Positions 39,125-48,939 of a DNA stretch of 64,000 nt are shown piece by piece. The notes under the pieces were generated by a model. It saw only the letters and a program-made list of their open reading frames with translations. It was not told the DNA's origin and made no database searches. The number at the start of each line of letters is the position of its first letter. Within the stretch, counting starts at the first letter, position 1. Position numbers and translations under genes: made by a program. This DNA comes from Lysobacter capsici. Lineage in GTDB: Bacteria > Pseudomonadota > Gammaproteobacteria > Xanthomonadales > Xanthomonadaceae. The stretch lies in NCBI RefSeq assembly GCF_014779555.2, contig NZ_CP094357.1, forward strand, positions 3,224,001-3,288,000, written 5' to 3'.

Positions 39125-41548
39125 TCACCGCAATACCCGGAACCTGATCCGCGACCACGCCCCGGTATCGGCCAAGGCGGTCAAGGTGTGATCGCCGACT
39201 TCGCCGAAATCGTGATCGAAGCGCGCGCGTCCCTGCGATTCGCCGATCAGCCGGCCATCGAGCAGCCAGCGCACCCGTGCGTCGCTGCCGAGCGCGCGCA
39301 GCGACAACCGCAGCGGCGTGGCGTTGCCCGGCGCGCGCGCCAGGGTGGCCAGATCGTCGATGCCTTCGATGCGCAGCTCTTCGATCGCGTCGCGGCCGTC
39401 GTCGATGCAGTCGGGCGACAACGCCGGCAGGCGCGCGGCCTTGCGCGTATCCGCCGCGAGCCAGGGCGACGCCAACGCCGGCCAGCGCGCCAGTTCCAGG
39501 GCCTTGCGCTCATGCGGCTTGGCGCAATCGGCCGACAGCCGCAAGCCGCTGCGCGCATCGACCTCGTAGCGCTCGATCCCCGCATTCCACAGCCGCGCGT
39601 CGCGCTCGGCCAGGGTCGGCGGCACCGAACCGTCCAGGGTCCAGGCTTGCATGCGCCGATGGCATAGCTGCGGCGCGTTCGGGTCCGGCGGCAGGCCCAG
39701 CGGCCAGCACACTTCGATCTGTTCGACGTTGGCCGGCTGCGGCCGCGGCGTCGCGTCGCCGCGCTGGCGCGGCAGGCTGTCGATCACTTCGAACAGCAAC
39801 GGCAGCGCGGTCACCGCGCCGTACTGGCCTGGCAGCGGCGTGCCGTCGGGCCGGCCGACCCACACACCGACCGTGTAACGCCGCGTGCTGCCCAAGGCCC
39901 AGGCATCGCGGAAACCGTAACTCGTGCCGGTCTTCCAGGCCACGCGCGGGCGGCCGCTCGCATCGAGCGTCTGCTCGACGCTGCCCGGGCGCGGATTGGC
40001 TTCGAGAATTTCGCGCACGATCCAGGCCGCGCCCGGCGACAACAGCCGTCGCTCCAGCACCGGCGCGTCGGGTTGATAGCGCACGCGCCCGGCGACGCCA
40101 TCGCGATTGAACGCCGCATACGCGCCGACCAGATCTTCCAGTCGCGCGCCGGTGCCGCCGAGGATCATCGCCAGATTCGGCTGCGCGCCGCGCGGCCATT
40201 GCAGGTCGATGCCGGCATGGGCCAGCCGCGCCGAGAACCGCACCGGGCCGACCCGATCGAGCAGATCCACCGCGGGCACGTTGAGCGACAGGCGCAGCGC
40301 GGTCGCCGCGCCGACCGGTCCGTTGAACGCGGCATCGAAATTGCCCGGCCGGTAGCCGTGGAAGGATTGCGGCGCATCCACGAACAGGCTTTCCGAATGG
40401 ATCAGCCCGTCGTCGAGCGCGAGCCCGTAAAGAAACGGTTTTAGCGTCGAACCCGGCGAACGCCAGGCCTGGACCATGTCGACATGGCCCAGGCGCGCGG
40501 CGTCGCCGAAGGTCACCGAGCCCACATAAGCGCGCGCTTCCAGACTGGCGTTGTCGACAACAAGCAGCGCCGCGGAAGTGCGTTCGGGCAAGCTGGAAAA
40601 ATACGCCGCGACCCGATCTTCCAGGGTGCGTTGCAACGGCAGGTCGATGGTCGACAGCACCCGCGCCGCCTTGGGATTGGCGAAGCGCAACCGCTGCGCG
40701 AGCAAGGGCGCGTAGCGCGGCGGTTGCAGCGAGCGCGCGACCACCGGTTCGACCCGCGCATCCTCGACCTGCGCGCGCGACCACACGCCCAGCGCGGCCA
40801 TGCGCGCGAGCACCTTGTCGCGGGCCACGCGCGCGCGTTCGGGTTCGCGATCCGGACGCAGCCGGCTCGGCGATTGCGGCAGCACCGTCAGCAACGCCGC
40901 TTCGGCATGCGACAGACGCGAGGACGGCTTGCCCAGATAGGCCCAGCTCGCCGCTTCCACGCCTTCGACGGTGCCGCCGAACGGCGCGCGGTTGAGATAC
41001 AGGGCGAGGATCTGCGGTTTGCTCAGATGCACTTCGAGTTGCAATGCGCGCAGCATCTGCCGCGATTTCGACCACAAGCTGCGCCGGTTCTGCCCGGGCT
41101 GCGCATCGAGGATGCGCGCGACCTGCATGGTCAGGGTCGATCCGCCCGACACCACCCGCCCGCTGCGCAGCCATTGCCCGGCCGCGCGCAGCATCGCCAC
41201 CGGGTTGATGCCCGGGTGCTTCCAGAACCAGCGGTCTTCGTAATTCAGCAGCGCCTGCAGATACAGCGGCGAGACCTTGGCCGCATCGACCGGATACCGC
41301 CACACGCCGTCGCGATCGGCGAACGCGCGCAGCGGCGTGCCGTCGCGCGCGACCATCACCGCGCCGGCGTCGCGCGGTTTCGGCAAGGGCAAGAGAAACG
41401 CCAGATCCAGCAGCATCGCCGCGGTCGCCAGCAGCAACAGCGCGAGCAGGGCTTTCAGGCCGCGGCGGCGCCAACGCGGCCCGGCCGCCGCCGCGGGCGC
41501 GGCATGGCGCGCGGCCATGGCGGCGTCAGGCGATGGGGAGGACGGCAT
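39125..41548 (-). CDS. pbpC: penicillin-binding protein 1C
   Basis: 807-residue bifunctional peptidoglycan enzyme. One membrane segment (about 31-54), GT51 transglycosylase with catalytic E104 in NYEDRWFWKHPG, transpeptidase with S367-TLK (SPGSTLKPF), SLN (421-423) and KTGTS (539-543), and a C-terminal BiPBP_C domain. PbpC is typically linked to bacterial alpha-2-macroglobulin; here the A2M gene is upstream on the same strand with two lipoprotein genes between. It is thought to repair the wall after damage. Confidence 0.95.
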   Translation of the reverse strand: MPSSPSPDAAMAARHAAPAAAAGPRWRRRGLKALLALLLLATAAMLLDLAFLLPLPKPRDAGAVMVARDGTPLRAFADRDGVWRYPVDAAKVSPLYLQALLNYEDRWFWKHPGINPVAMLRAAGQWLRSGRVVSGGSTLTMQVARILDAQPGQNRRSLWSKSRQMLRALQLEVHLSKPQILALYLNRAPFGGTVEGVEAASWAYLGKPSSRLSHAEAALLTVLPQSPSRLRPDREPERARVARDKVLARMAALGVWSRAQVEDARVEPVVARSLQPPRYAPLLAQRLRFANPKAARVLSTIDLPLQRTLEDRVAAYFSSLPERTSAALLVVDNASLEARAYVGSVTFGDAARLGHVDMVQAWRSPGSTLKPFLYGLALDDGLIHSESLFVDAPQSFHGYRPGNFDAAFNGPVGAATALRLSLNVPAVDLLDRVGPVRFSARLAHAGIDLQWPRGAQPNLAMILGGTGARLEDLVGAYAAFNRDGVAGRVRYQPDAPVLERRLLSPGAAWIVREILEANPRPGSVEQTLDASGRPRVAWKTGTSYGFRDAWALGSTRRYTVGVWVGRPDGTPLPGQYGAVTALPLLFEVIDSLPRQRGDATPRPQPANVEQIEVCWPLGLPPDPNAPQLCHRRMQAWTLDGSVPPTLAERDARLWNAGIERYEVDARSGLRLSADCAKPHERKALELARWPALASPWLAADTRKAARLPALSPDCIDDGRDAIEELRIEGIDDLATLARAPGNATPLRLSLRALGSDARVRWLLDGRLIGESQGRARFDHDFGEVGDHTLTALADTGAWSRIRFRVLR

Positions 41549-41693
41549 GCGGCGCTCGTTGCGTTTCGCGATGCGCGCGCCTCAGGCCCTCGCGGGCCCG
41601 GGCGCGGATGCGATCGCGTGGTGGGTCGATGGATCGATCGCGAATGTCCGCATCGATGAGGCGTCCATCCGCGGCGATGCGAACCGACGGCGA

Positions 41694-42698
41694 TCAGCCG
41701 GCGGTGTTCATCGCGACGATCTTCAACTGGCCTTCGATCAGCAGCAGCACCAGGTTCTGGCCGCCGTCGCCCTCGGCCATGCCCAGGTCGACGCGCGCAT
41801 CGACGATGCGGTTGTCGTTGCTCTCCTCGCGGTCTTCGTCCGGATCGGGCTGCACCACCAGGCCGTAGGTGATGCCGTCCTTGCCCGGCGAGCTCGACGA
41901 GGTCGAGCCGCTGGAATCGGTCTTGAGCGGCCGGCCCTGCAAGTCCCCGATCGCGTCCGCGTACAAGTCGGCGCGGTCGTTCGGGAACAGGTCGGTGTAG
42001 TACTTCTCGGCCATCGCCCGGTCGATCTTGCCGCCGGCGGCCTTGGCCGCCTTCTCCAGTTCGGTGTCGTAGACCGGCCAGTTCGACGCTTCCAGCGGGA
42101 AGGTCATCGCATCGAGCACGACCTTCTTGTCGCGGGCGCGGAATGCGACGCCGAGCGGCTTGAGATCGGCCAGCACGCGCTGCGGCATGGTCTGGTGTTC
42201 GGCCTGGACGATGGTCTTGCCGTTCCACTTATAGACGTAATAGTCGGTGGCCTTGGGCCGCGCCGCCGAGCAGATGTCGATCTGGTGCAGGTACAGCTTG
42301 CCGGCTTCGATCTTGTCGAGCTGCGGGCAGAAATCCGGCATGTCGGACTGCGGCAACGCCTGCGGGCCGCCGGGACGGGTCATCAGCACGACCAGTTTCT
42401 GCATCGCGGCCATGGTCGCGTCCGGGGTGCCGGTGCCGTACAGCACGGCGACGTCGTCCTGGCCGTCCTGATCGATGTCGCCGACCAGTTCGCTGTAGCC
42501 CAGGCGTTCGAATTGCGGGTCGATCTTGCGCAGCGCGGCGAAGGCGCGCTCGGCGGTCTGCTTGGGATCCGACGGCGCGGCCGCGGCGGGCGGCGGCGTG
42601 GCGGTCGCGCCGGTCTGGGCCGCGGCGGCGGCCTTGTCGCCGGATTGGCAGGCCGCCAGGGCCAGCATCAGCAGGGACGGCATCAGAGTCTTGCGCAT
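41694..42698 (-). CDS. lipoprotein with calcium-loop motif, unknown function (334 aa)
   Basis: Signal peptide with lipobox LAAC (Cys about 17 of MRKTLMPSLLMLALAACQSG), then an Ala/Pro/Thr-rich linker. The key motif DIDQDGQDDVAVLYG near residue 80 resembles a DxDxDG calcium loop, as in FG-GAP/EF-hand repeats. RKIDPQFER, GTPDATM and late YVYKWNGK segments match the adjacent lipoprotein, so the two are paralogues. ATG 42698 has AAGGAG six bases upstream; a GTG at 42704 is less likely. It lies between the paralogue and pbpC. Confidence 0.82.
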   Translation of the reverse strand: MRKTLMPSLLMLALAACQSGDKAAAAAQTGATATPPPAAAAPSDPKQTAERAFAALRKIDPQFERLGYSELVGDIDQDGQDDVAVLYGTGTPDATMAAMQKLVVLMTRPGGPQALPQSDMPDFCPQLDKIEAGKLYLHQIDICSAARPKATDYYVYKWNGKTIVQAEHQTMPQRVLADLKPLGVAFRARDKKVVLDAMTFPLEASNWPVYDTELEKAAKAAGGKIDRAMAEKYYTDLFPNDRADLYADAIGDLQGRPLKTDSSGSTSSSSPGKDGITYGLVVQPDPDEDREESNDNRIVDARVDLGMAEGDGGQNLVLLLIEGQLKIVAMNTAG

Positions 42699-42749
42699 GT
42701 TCACTCCTTGAAGGGTTCGGGGTTCGGGGGCGACCCTGGTTAACGCGGT

Positions 42750-42776
42750 GATTCGAGATTAGGGATTCGGGATTCG
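42750..42776. repeat. short GATTC-rich repeat
   Basis: GATTCGAGATTAGGGATTCG followed by GGATTCG: three GATTC units, a reduced form of the GATTCCC repeats near 30.8 and 32.6 kb. It sits between the two lipoprotein genes. Confidence 0.5.
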
Positions 42777-42808
42777 CAAGCGGCGCGGCGGCGGGCGCAG
42801 GCGCGGCA

Positions 42809-43894
42809 TCAACGTTCTTCGTCCATGTCGAAGGGGCCGTGTTCGGACAGATACAGGTCGCCGTCGATCAGGTTGAACCTGACTTGATGGCCGCCGCGCG
42901 TGCCCGGGTCCGGCCAGCGCACCAGCACGCTCGCATCGAGGACGTAAGTGTAACCGTCGGACTCGAGCATGGAATCGTCGGCGCTGGGCTCCAGGTCGAG
43001 GTACAGGGCGCGTTCGGCCGACTTGCCCGCGCCCGACGTCGCCAGCGTCGCCTTGCGCGCGTGCTTGCCGTCGTTCTGGAATTCGATATGGCTGAGCATG
43101 CCGACGGTATCGCTGAAGCCGCGGCGCAGCGCGGCGTCGGCGAAGATCTGCTCGGGCGCGGCGCGCGGCTTGGCGCGATCGGCCGGCGCGGTCGGAGCCG
43201 GAGCGGCGCGCAGATGACGGTCGACCTCGTCCTTGCGCTGGGCCAGCAAGGCTTCGCGCAACTGCTGCAGACGCATGACCACGCGCTGCTCGGTGTCCTG
43301 CTCGTACACCTGACGCAGGCGCTTGCGGCGGTCGTCCCATTCGAACGCGTAATAGCCGATGGTCTTCGGAAACGGCACGATGCACGCTTCCAGCGCATCG
43401 GCCAGCAACTGGCCGCCGACGATCTCGCGCACCACCGGACAGCCCGAGAACGCCTCGGTGACCTCGGGCTGCAACTGCAGGCCGCCGTCGCGCGCGAGCA
43501 GCAGGTAGATGCTCTTGGCGACATGGCGCGTCGCGTCTTCATCGCCGACGCCGTACTCGATCACCACGTCGTCGCGGCCGTCGCGGTCGAGATCGCCGGT
43601 GGTGTAGTTGACGTCGAAGCGGTCGAAACCGGGATCGGCCTTGCGCATGACCGCCTCGGCCTGCGCCAGCAACGGGTTGGCGACCGGCGGCGTGTCGTGC
43701 GGCGTGGTGCCGCCCCAGTTCAGGGCGGGATCGGTGGCATTGCTCGGCGCGGTCGCGGCCGGTTTCGGGTTCTTGTCGACACCCTCGCCTTCACCGCCCT
43801 TGCCTTTGTCGACGCAGCCCGCCACCGACAGCAGCGAGGCCGCCAGCAACGCCATGCGCGCGGCGGGAAGCGCGAAGCTTCCCGCCCTGCTCAT
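42809..43894 (-). CDS. lipoprotein with calcium-loop motif, unknown function (361 aa)
   Basis: Signal peptide ending in lipobox VAGC (MSRAGSFALPAARMALLAAS then LLSVAGC), then a Gly/Lys-rich linker. RKADPGFDRFDVNYTTGDLDRDGRDDVVIEYG aligns with the neighbouring lipoprotein, as do YYAFEWDDR and DATRHVAK. DLDRDGRDD is a likely calcium-binding loop. ATG 43894 lies 5 nt after the A2M stop. A GTG at 43903 overlaps that stop as GTGA and adds three residues, so either may be used. It is the first gene after A2M and probably co-translated. No enzyme motif is visible. Confidence 0.82.
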   Translation of the reverse strand: MSRAGSFALPAARMALLAASLLSVAGCVDKGKGGEGEGVDKNPKPAATAPSNATDPALNWGGTTPHDTPPVANPLLAQAEAVMRKADPGFDRFDVNYTTGDLDRDGRDDVVIEYGVGDEDATRHVAKSIYLLLARDGGLQLQPEVTEAFSGCPVVREIVGGQLLADALEACIVPFPKTIGYYAFEWDDRRKRLRQVYEQDTEQRVVMRLQQLREALLAQRKDEVDRHLRAAPAPTAPADRAKPRAAPEQIFADAALRRGFSDTVGMLSHIEFQNDGKHARKATLATSGAGKSAERALYLDLEPSADDSMLESDGYTYVLDASVLVRWPDPGTRGGHQVRFNLIDGDLYLSEHGPFDMDEER

Positions 43895-43899
43895 CGAAC

Positions 43900-46800
43900 T
43901 CACGGCTGACGCACCGACAAGCTCGCCGGCGAGGCCTTGCCGACGCCGCGCATCTCCGGACGGTACATGTCCTCGACCAGCGACGGCGGCACGGTGTAGG
44001 TACCCGGCGTCACCGCGCGGACCAGATAGAACACGCGCGCGGTCTGGTTCTGACCGAGCTTGAGCGCTGCCACGTAGCGATCGTCGCGGAACTCCTCGTG
44101 CTTGACCTCGGCGGCGCTGGAACGCTCGGACAGTTCGATCCCGTCGACCACCACGCCGGCCCACTGCTTGGCGTCGCCGAGATTGAAGTTCTCGATTTCC
44201 AGGCCGGCCGGCAACAGGTCGGTCAACAAGGCATCGGGCATCGCGCTATGCGCCTTGATCGTGACCTGCACGATCAGCGCCTCGCCCTCGACCAGGCTGC
44301 CGCCCGACCAGTCCTTGCCCTCGGTCGTATAGAACTTGCGGCTGACCTCGATCTGCGAAGCGTCCGCGGCCGGCGCGGTGCGCGGCACGCCGGCGACTTC
44401 CAGGCTCGCGTACAGCGGCGGCTGGCCGTTCGGGGTGAAGCTCACCCCGCTCGACAGCGCGGCGAAGTCGAACACGCGGCCGATTAGCTTGGCCGGATCG
44501 GCATCGGTCGAGGCGCCGGCGATGGTCCAGCGGCCGGAGATCTGCTTGCCCTGATCGGCCATCAGCGCCTTGCCCAGACGCGCCAGCGCGACCTGCTCCT
44601 GCGTGCTCAGGTACAGCCAGCCGCTGTTGCGGCGCGCATCGAGGTCGCGGCCCATCGACACGGCGCGCGCGTCGTACTCGGGCTGCGACAGCTTGTGCTC
44701 GTGCACCAGCGCGATCATCAGCGCGTCGTCGCGCAGACGGCTGCCGTAGTCGCCCAGGTACGGCGGGCGCTGCGAAGCGTCGCGGGCGAAGCCTTCCTTG
44801 ATCGCCTTGCCGCCGCGCGACTTGTCGCCCTGCAACGACAGCGCCAGGCCCAGATGCACCAGCGGCAGACCGGTCAGGCTCTGCTTGCGATCGTTGTCGT
44901 ACAGCGCGCGCAAGGTGCCCAGCGGAGCGCGGTTGACCCGCGCCAGCACGTAGCCGGCATGCGCCTGATAGGCGAACTTGAGGTGTTCGCGGCGATCGTA
45001 GCCGTAGAACGAGGCATTGCCCGAAAGCAGATCCTCGTTGAGCACCTTGAGCGCTTTCTGCAGCATCCCGTCGGGCACGGCGAAACCGGCGTCGCGCGCA
45101 TCGAGCAGGAACTCGACCACGTACGGCGTCAGCGCCGGATTGACCGAGTCGCCGTCGCTGTCGCCGCCCCACATCGAGAAGTGGCCCGAGGCGATCTGCA
45201 TCGCCGCCAGCCGCCCGAACGCGCCTTCCATGCGGGTGCGCCGCTGCTTGGCGTCGATGCCCTTGACCCCGAGCATCTTGGCCGTGGCTTCGTCGAGTTC
45301 GAGCGCGGCATAGCCCTTGCTCGTGGTCTGCTCGGCGCAGCCGTACGGGTATTCCAGCGCGCCTTGCAAGGCGCTGGCGAACGGAATCGGCGGCAAGGCG
45401 CTGACCACCATGCGCGCGTTGACCGAATCGGGCATCAGGCCGTCGGCGAAATCGGTGCCGATCTGGATCGCGCCGAGTTCGTCGAGCACCCGCGTGCGCG
45501 AACGCAGCACCGATGGCCAGGCCGGACGCACCGGCACGTCGTAGCGGCGATCGACCTTGTAGCCGTTGCCGTCGACCCGCACCCGCACCTGCGCGGTGGT
45601 GTAGCCCTCGCGCGCCACGACCGGGAAGGTCAGGGTCTTCTTGGCTTCCACCCCGAGCGTGAGCGTGTGCTCGCCGTTGCTCAGCGACAGCGGGCCGATG
45701 CCCTCGACCTTGACCGCGAACTCGCCGGGCTTGCCGGTGAAGTTCTGCACGTCCAGGGTCACGTTGCTCCTGTCGCCGGGCGCGAGCACGCGCGGCGTGC
45801 TGGCCTCGGCGAGCACCGGCGCGCGCACGATGGTTTCGGCGTCCTTGTTGCCGTAGCTGCCGCCGGAATACACCAGCGCCGACACCCGCAAGGTGCCGTT
45901 GAAATCCGGCACCGCCAGCTTGATCCGGGCGATGCCCTGGGCGTCGAGCTTCACGGGACCGGCGAACAGATCCACCGTCTGCACCCGCGCGGTCGGACGC
46001 CGCGCCTGCGGCAGCGCCTGCAAGGCCATGTCGCCGCCGAAGCGGATCTTGGCGACCTCGCCCTCGTAGCTTTCGATCACCCGCCCGTACACGTCATAGG
46101 CGTCGACCCCGAGCCGGCGCTGGGCGAAGAAATGCGCGGCCGCGTCCGGCACCGGGAAACGGGTGATGTTGAGAATGCCGACGTCGACCGCGGACACGGT
46201 CACGTACGCGTCCTTGCCGGCCAGTTGCGGCGCGCTGACGATGACCGGCAGGTCCTGCTCGGGCTTCATCAGCTTGGGCACGTTGATGCCGACGGCGACC
46301 TTGCGCTCGCGCCGGTCCATCGGCACGTGCGCCACGCCGACCGCGCGCGCCGGGGTGATCTTGCTCGGCGCGCTGCCGCCGCGGAACACCAGCGCGGTCA
46401 CGTAGACATCGTGGCGTTCCCAGTCGGCGGTGACCGGAATCTTGAACTTGCTGCCGGCCTTCACCTCGATCGCCTGCACGTACAGCATGCGGTCGGCTTC
46501 GACCATCAGCAGGCCGGAGCCTTCGTGCGGCGGGGTCAGGGTCACTTCCAGCGTATCGCCGGCCTTGTACGCGGTCTTGTCGAGCGCGAGCTTGACCTTG
46601 TCGGGACGCGCGTCCAGGCCGCGGTTCTGATCGTCCCAGCTCCAGCCGGCGCGGAACGGATAGCGGCTGGTGAGCTTGGTCGCCGGGTCGTACACGTCGA
46701 CGCGGTATTCGCCCCACTTGACCGCGAAATTCAGCTTGGCCGGGGAGGCGCCGACATCGACGTTGCGCACTTCGACATCTTCGAAGCGGCGAGTGAAATC

Positions 46801-48939
46801 GTAATCCCAGCCGCCGTCGTCGGCGTAGTTCCAGTGGTAGTCGCGATGTTCGCGCACTAGGGTCACGCGCAGGCCGGTGGCCGGACGCGGCTTGCCGTCG
46901 CTGCCTACGCGGGTGATTTCGAAGCCGGCATTGCTGTCGGCGTCGCTGCCTTCCTTGTCGTCGAACAAGGGACGCACGCCGACCAAGGCATCGGCCGGCC
47001 ACAGCACCCGCTTGACGCTGCGATTGACGCTGCGTCCGCCGGTTTCGAACACGCTGCCGGTGACGATCGCGGCGATCGGGCTGACCGGCTTGGCTTCGTC
47101 GGGCAGCGCGATGTCCTGGGTCAGCTTGCCGTCGTCGCCCAGGGTGGTGTCGACCACGTCCTTGGCTTCCTTCGGCAAGGTCAGGGTCGGGTCGCCGAAG
47201 AAATAGCCCGGCAACTGCTCCAGCGGATGCTGTTCGACCAGCACCGCGAGCTTGGCGGTGAAACGGTTGCCCGCGGCCGGCGCGCCGTACAGATAGGCCG
47301 CGTCGACGCCGAGCTTGAACGGCTGGCCGGGTTTGAGCACCGGTTGCGCGGTCAGGTCCAGCTTCAGGCGTTCGGGCAGGAACTCCTCGATCCGCAGGGT
47401 CATGCCCTGCACCGCTTCCTTGCTGCTCGGATCGGTACGGAACTCGACCCGCCAGCGGCCGGTCGCGGCATCGGCCGGAATCACCTGCGCATGGCGCACA
47501 TAGCCCTGCACATCGGGTTGCAGGCGGGTTTCCAGGAAGGTCTTGCCGTCGGGCTGCACATAGCGCGCGAACACCGGCTGCAGCGCCTTGCCCTTGGTGT
47601 CGATCGGCTTGCCGTCCTGATCGCGCAGCAGCGCCGACAGCCGCACCGTCTCACCGGGGCGATACAGGTCGCGGCCGGACCAGGCGAACACGTCGAACCA
47701 GGCCTGCTCGCGGCCGGCCACGGCGAATTCGGACAGATCCAGCGCCGGCTGATTGAACGGCAGCATGGTGACGTCGCTGCCCTTCTTGGCGATCAGCACC
47801 TGCGCCGCGTCGAGCTTGTACGGCAGCATCGCGTTGCCGTTGCCGTCGGTCTCGCCCTTGAGCACCGGCTCGCCTTCGGCGTTGAGCACCTTGAGCTCGA
47901 CCCCGCTGACCGCGCCGCCCTTTTCCAGCGAGGCGACATGCACGAACAGCTTGTCCTTGTAGGCGCGCGCGTGCAGGCCCAGGTCGCTGACGGTGAAGAA
48001 CGCGGTCTCGAACTCGTCCTTGAACTGGCCGGCGCGCTTCATCACCGCGAAGTACAGGCCGGGCTCCTGCAGTTCCTTGATGTCCTGCAGCGGCAGATAG
48101 GTCAGCACGCGCTCGTTGGGCTTGCCGCCGAGCACGAAGCGGTTGACGTAGACCGGTTCGGCCAGCTTCGACAACGGCTTCTTGTCGTCCCAGTCGCGTT
48201 CCAGGTCCCAACTGCCCTTGCGCCCGCCGCGCTGGTACTCGGCGAAGAACTTCGGCAATTCCTTTTCCTTGACCCGCAGGAATTCGACGTCGACCTCGGC
48301 CACGTTGATCGACACCACCGGCAGGCCGCGGCTGTCGCGCGCCGGCAGCACGCTGCCCTGCGAGGCGAAGCCGACCACCGGATCGAGCGGGCCGGTGTAG
48401 ACCTGCTTGGTGATCGCCTGGGCGATGCGGTCGCCGGCCGCGGCGGTCAGGCCGGGCTTGATCGTGACCGTGTAGTCCTTGCTCGCTTCCACATGCGGGA
48501 AACGCAAAATCTTGCCGCCGTCGTCGAGCACCCAGCTGCCCTGCACCGCCGCGCCGTTCTTGTCGGCCACCGCGAGCAGTTCGTCGAAGCTCTGGGTGCC
48601 GACCAGCGGCTGGCTGAATTCCAGGGCGATGGCGAGCTCGTCGCCGCGCTTGCTGTCGGGATAGGCCGCGACCAGGGCGAAGCCCTTGATCGCCTCGCGC
48701 TTGGCGACGATGGCTTCGCCGCTGACCTCGGGCAACTGCCCGGTGGTGTCGCGCTTGCAGCCGGCGACCACCAGCGTGGTCGCCACCAGCACGGCCACCA
48801 GCGCGCGCGCCAGCCACCGCGGCGCACAGGCGGCCCGCTTCGCGCCAGGCGGGTTCGGAGCAGCCGGGCCTACCGCGGGCCGGCTCGAGTCAGGGGTATC
48901 CAAGATCGCAGTTCCATCCAGGGGGTGCGCGCGCTTCAT
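43900..48939 (-). CDS. bacterial alpha-2-macroglobulin (YfhM-like) lipoprotein
   Basis: 1679-residue protease-trapping protein with repeated MG domains and a thioester-containing alpha/alpha toroid. A 40-residue polar N-terminus precedes the signal core, with lipobox VAGC (Cys61), so it is anchored in the envelope facing the periplasm. The thioester motif CAEQ is intact at C1201-Q1204 in PYGCAEQTTSKG, followed by GGWGHF-like SGHFSMWGGDSDG. It ends in the receptor-like domain. ATG 48939 has GGAG eight bases upstream. Linked to pbpC, it fits the model of trapping foreign proteases while the wall is repaired. Confidence 0.94.
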   Translation of the reverse strand: MKRAHPLDGTAILDTPDSSRPAVGPAAPNPPGAKRAACAPRWLARALVAVLVATTLVVAGCKRDTTGQLPEVSGEAIVAKREAIKGFALVAAYPDSKRGDELAIALEFSQPLVGTQSFDELLAVADKNGAAVQGSWVLDDGGKILRFPHVEASKDYTVTIKPGLTAAAGDRIAQAITKQVYTGPLDPVVGFASQGSVLPARDSRGLPVVSINVAEVDVEFLRVKEKELPKFFAEYQRGGRKGSWDLERDWDDKKPLSKLAEPVYVNRFVLGGKPNERVLTYLPLQDIKELQEPGLYFAVMKRAGQFKDEFETAFFTVSDLGLHARAYKDKLFVHVASLEKGGAVSGVELKVLNAEGEPVLKGETDGNGNAMLPYKLDAAQVLIAKKGSDVTMLPFNQPALDLSEFAVAGREQAWFDVFAWSGRDLYRPGETVRLSALLRDQDGKPIDTKGKALQPVFARYVQPDGKTFLETRLQPDVQGYVRHAQVIPADAATGRWRVEFRTDPSSKEAVQGMTLRIEEFLPERLKLDLTAQPVLKPGQPFKLGVDAAYLYGAPAAGNRFTAKLAVLVEQHPLEQLPGYFFGDPTLTLPKEAKDVVDTTLGDDGKLTQDIALPDEAKPVSPIAAIVTGSVFETGGRSVNRSVKRVLWPADALVGVRPLFDDKEGSDADSNAGFEITRVGSDGKPRPATGLRVTLVREHRDYHWNYADDGGWDYDFTRRFEDVEVRNVDVGASPAKLNFAVKWGEYRVDVYDPATKLTSRYPFRAGWSWDDQNRGLDARPDKVKLALDKTAYKAGDTLEVTLTPPHEGSGLLMVEADRMLYVQAIEVKAGSKFKIPVTADWERHDVYVTALVFRGGSAPSKITPARAVGVAHVPMDRRERKVAVGINVPKLMKPEQDLPVIVSAPQLAGKDAYVTVSAVDVGILNITRFPVPDAAAHFFAQRRLGVDAYDVYGRVIESYEGEVAKIRFGGDMALQALPQARRPTARVQTVDLFAGPVKLDAQGIARIKLAVPDFNGTLRVSALVYSGGSYGNKDAETIVRAPVLAEASTPRVLAPGDRSNVTLDVQNFTGKPGEFAVKVEGIGPLSLSNGEHTLTLGVEAKKTLTFPVVAREGYTTAQVRVRVDGNGYKVDRRYDVPVRPAWPSVLRSRTRVLDELGAIQIGTDFADGLMPDSVNARMVVSALPPIPFASALQGALEYPYGCAEQTTSKGYAALELDEATAKMLGVKGIDAKQRRTRMEGAFGRLAAMQIASGHFSMWGGDSDGDSVNPALTPYVVEFLLDARDAGFAVPDGMLQKALKVLNEDLLSGNASFYGYDRREHLKFAYQAHAGYVLARVNRAPLGTLRALYDNDRKQSLTGLPLVHLGLALSLQGDKSRGGKAIKEGFARDASQRPPYLGDYGSRLRDDALMIALVHEHKLSQPEYDARAVSMGRDLDARRNSGWLYLSTQEQVALARLGKALMADQGKQISGRWTIAGASTDADPAKLIGRVFDFAALSSGVSFTPNGQPPLYASLEVAGVPRTAPAADASQIEVSRKFYTTEGKDWSGGSLVEGEALIVQVTIKAHSAMPDALLTDLLPAGLEIENFNLGDAKQWAGVVVDGIELSERSSAAEVKHEEFRDDRYVAALKLGQNQTARVFYLVRAVTPGTYTVPPSLVEDMYRPEMRGVGKASPASLSVRQP

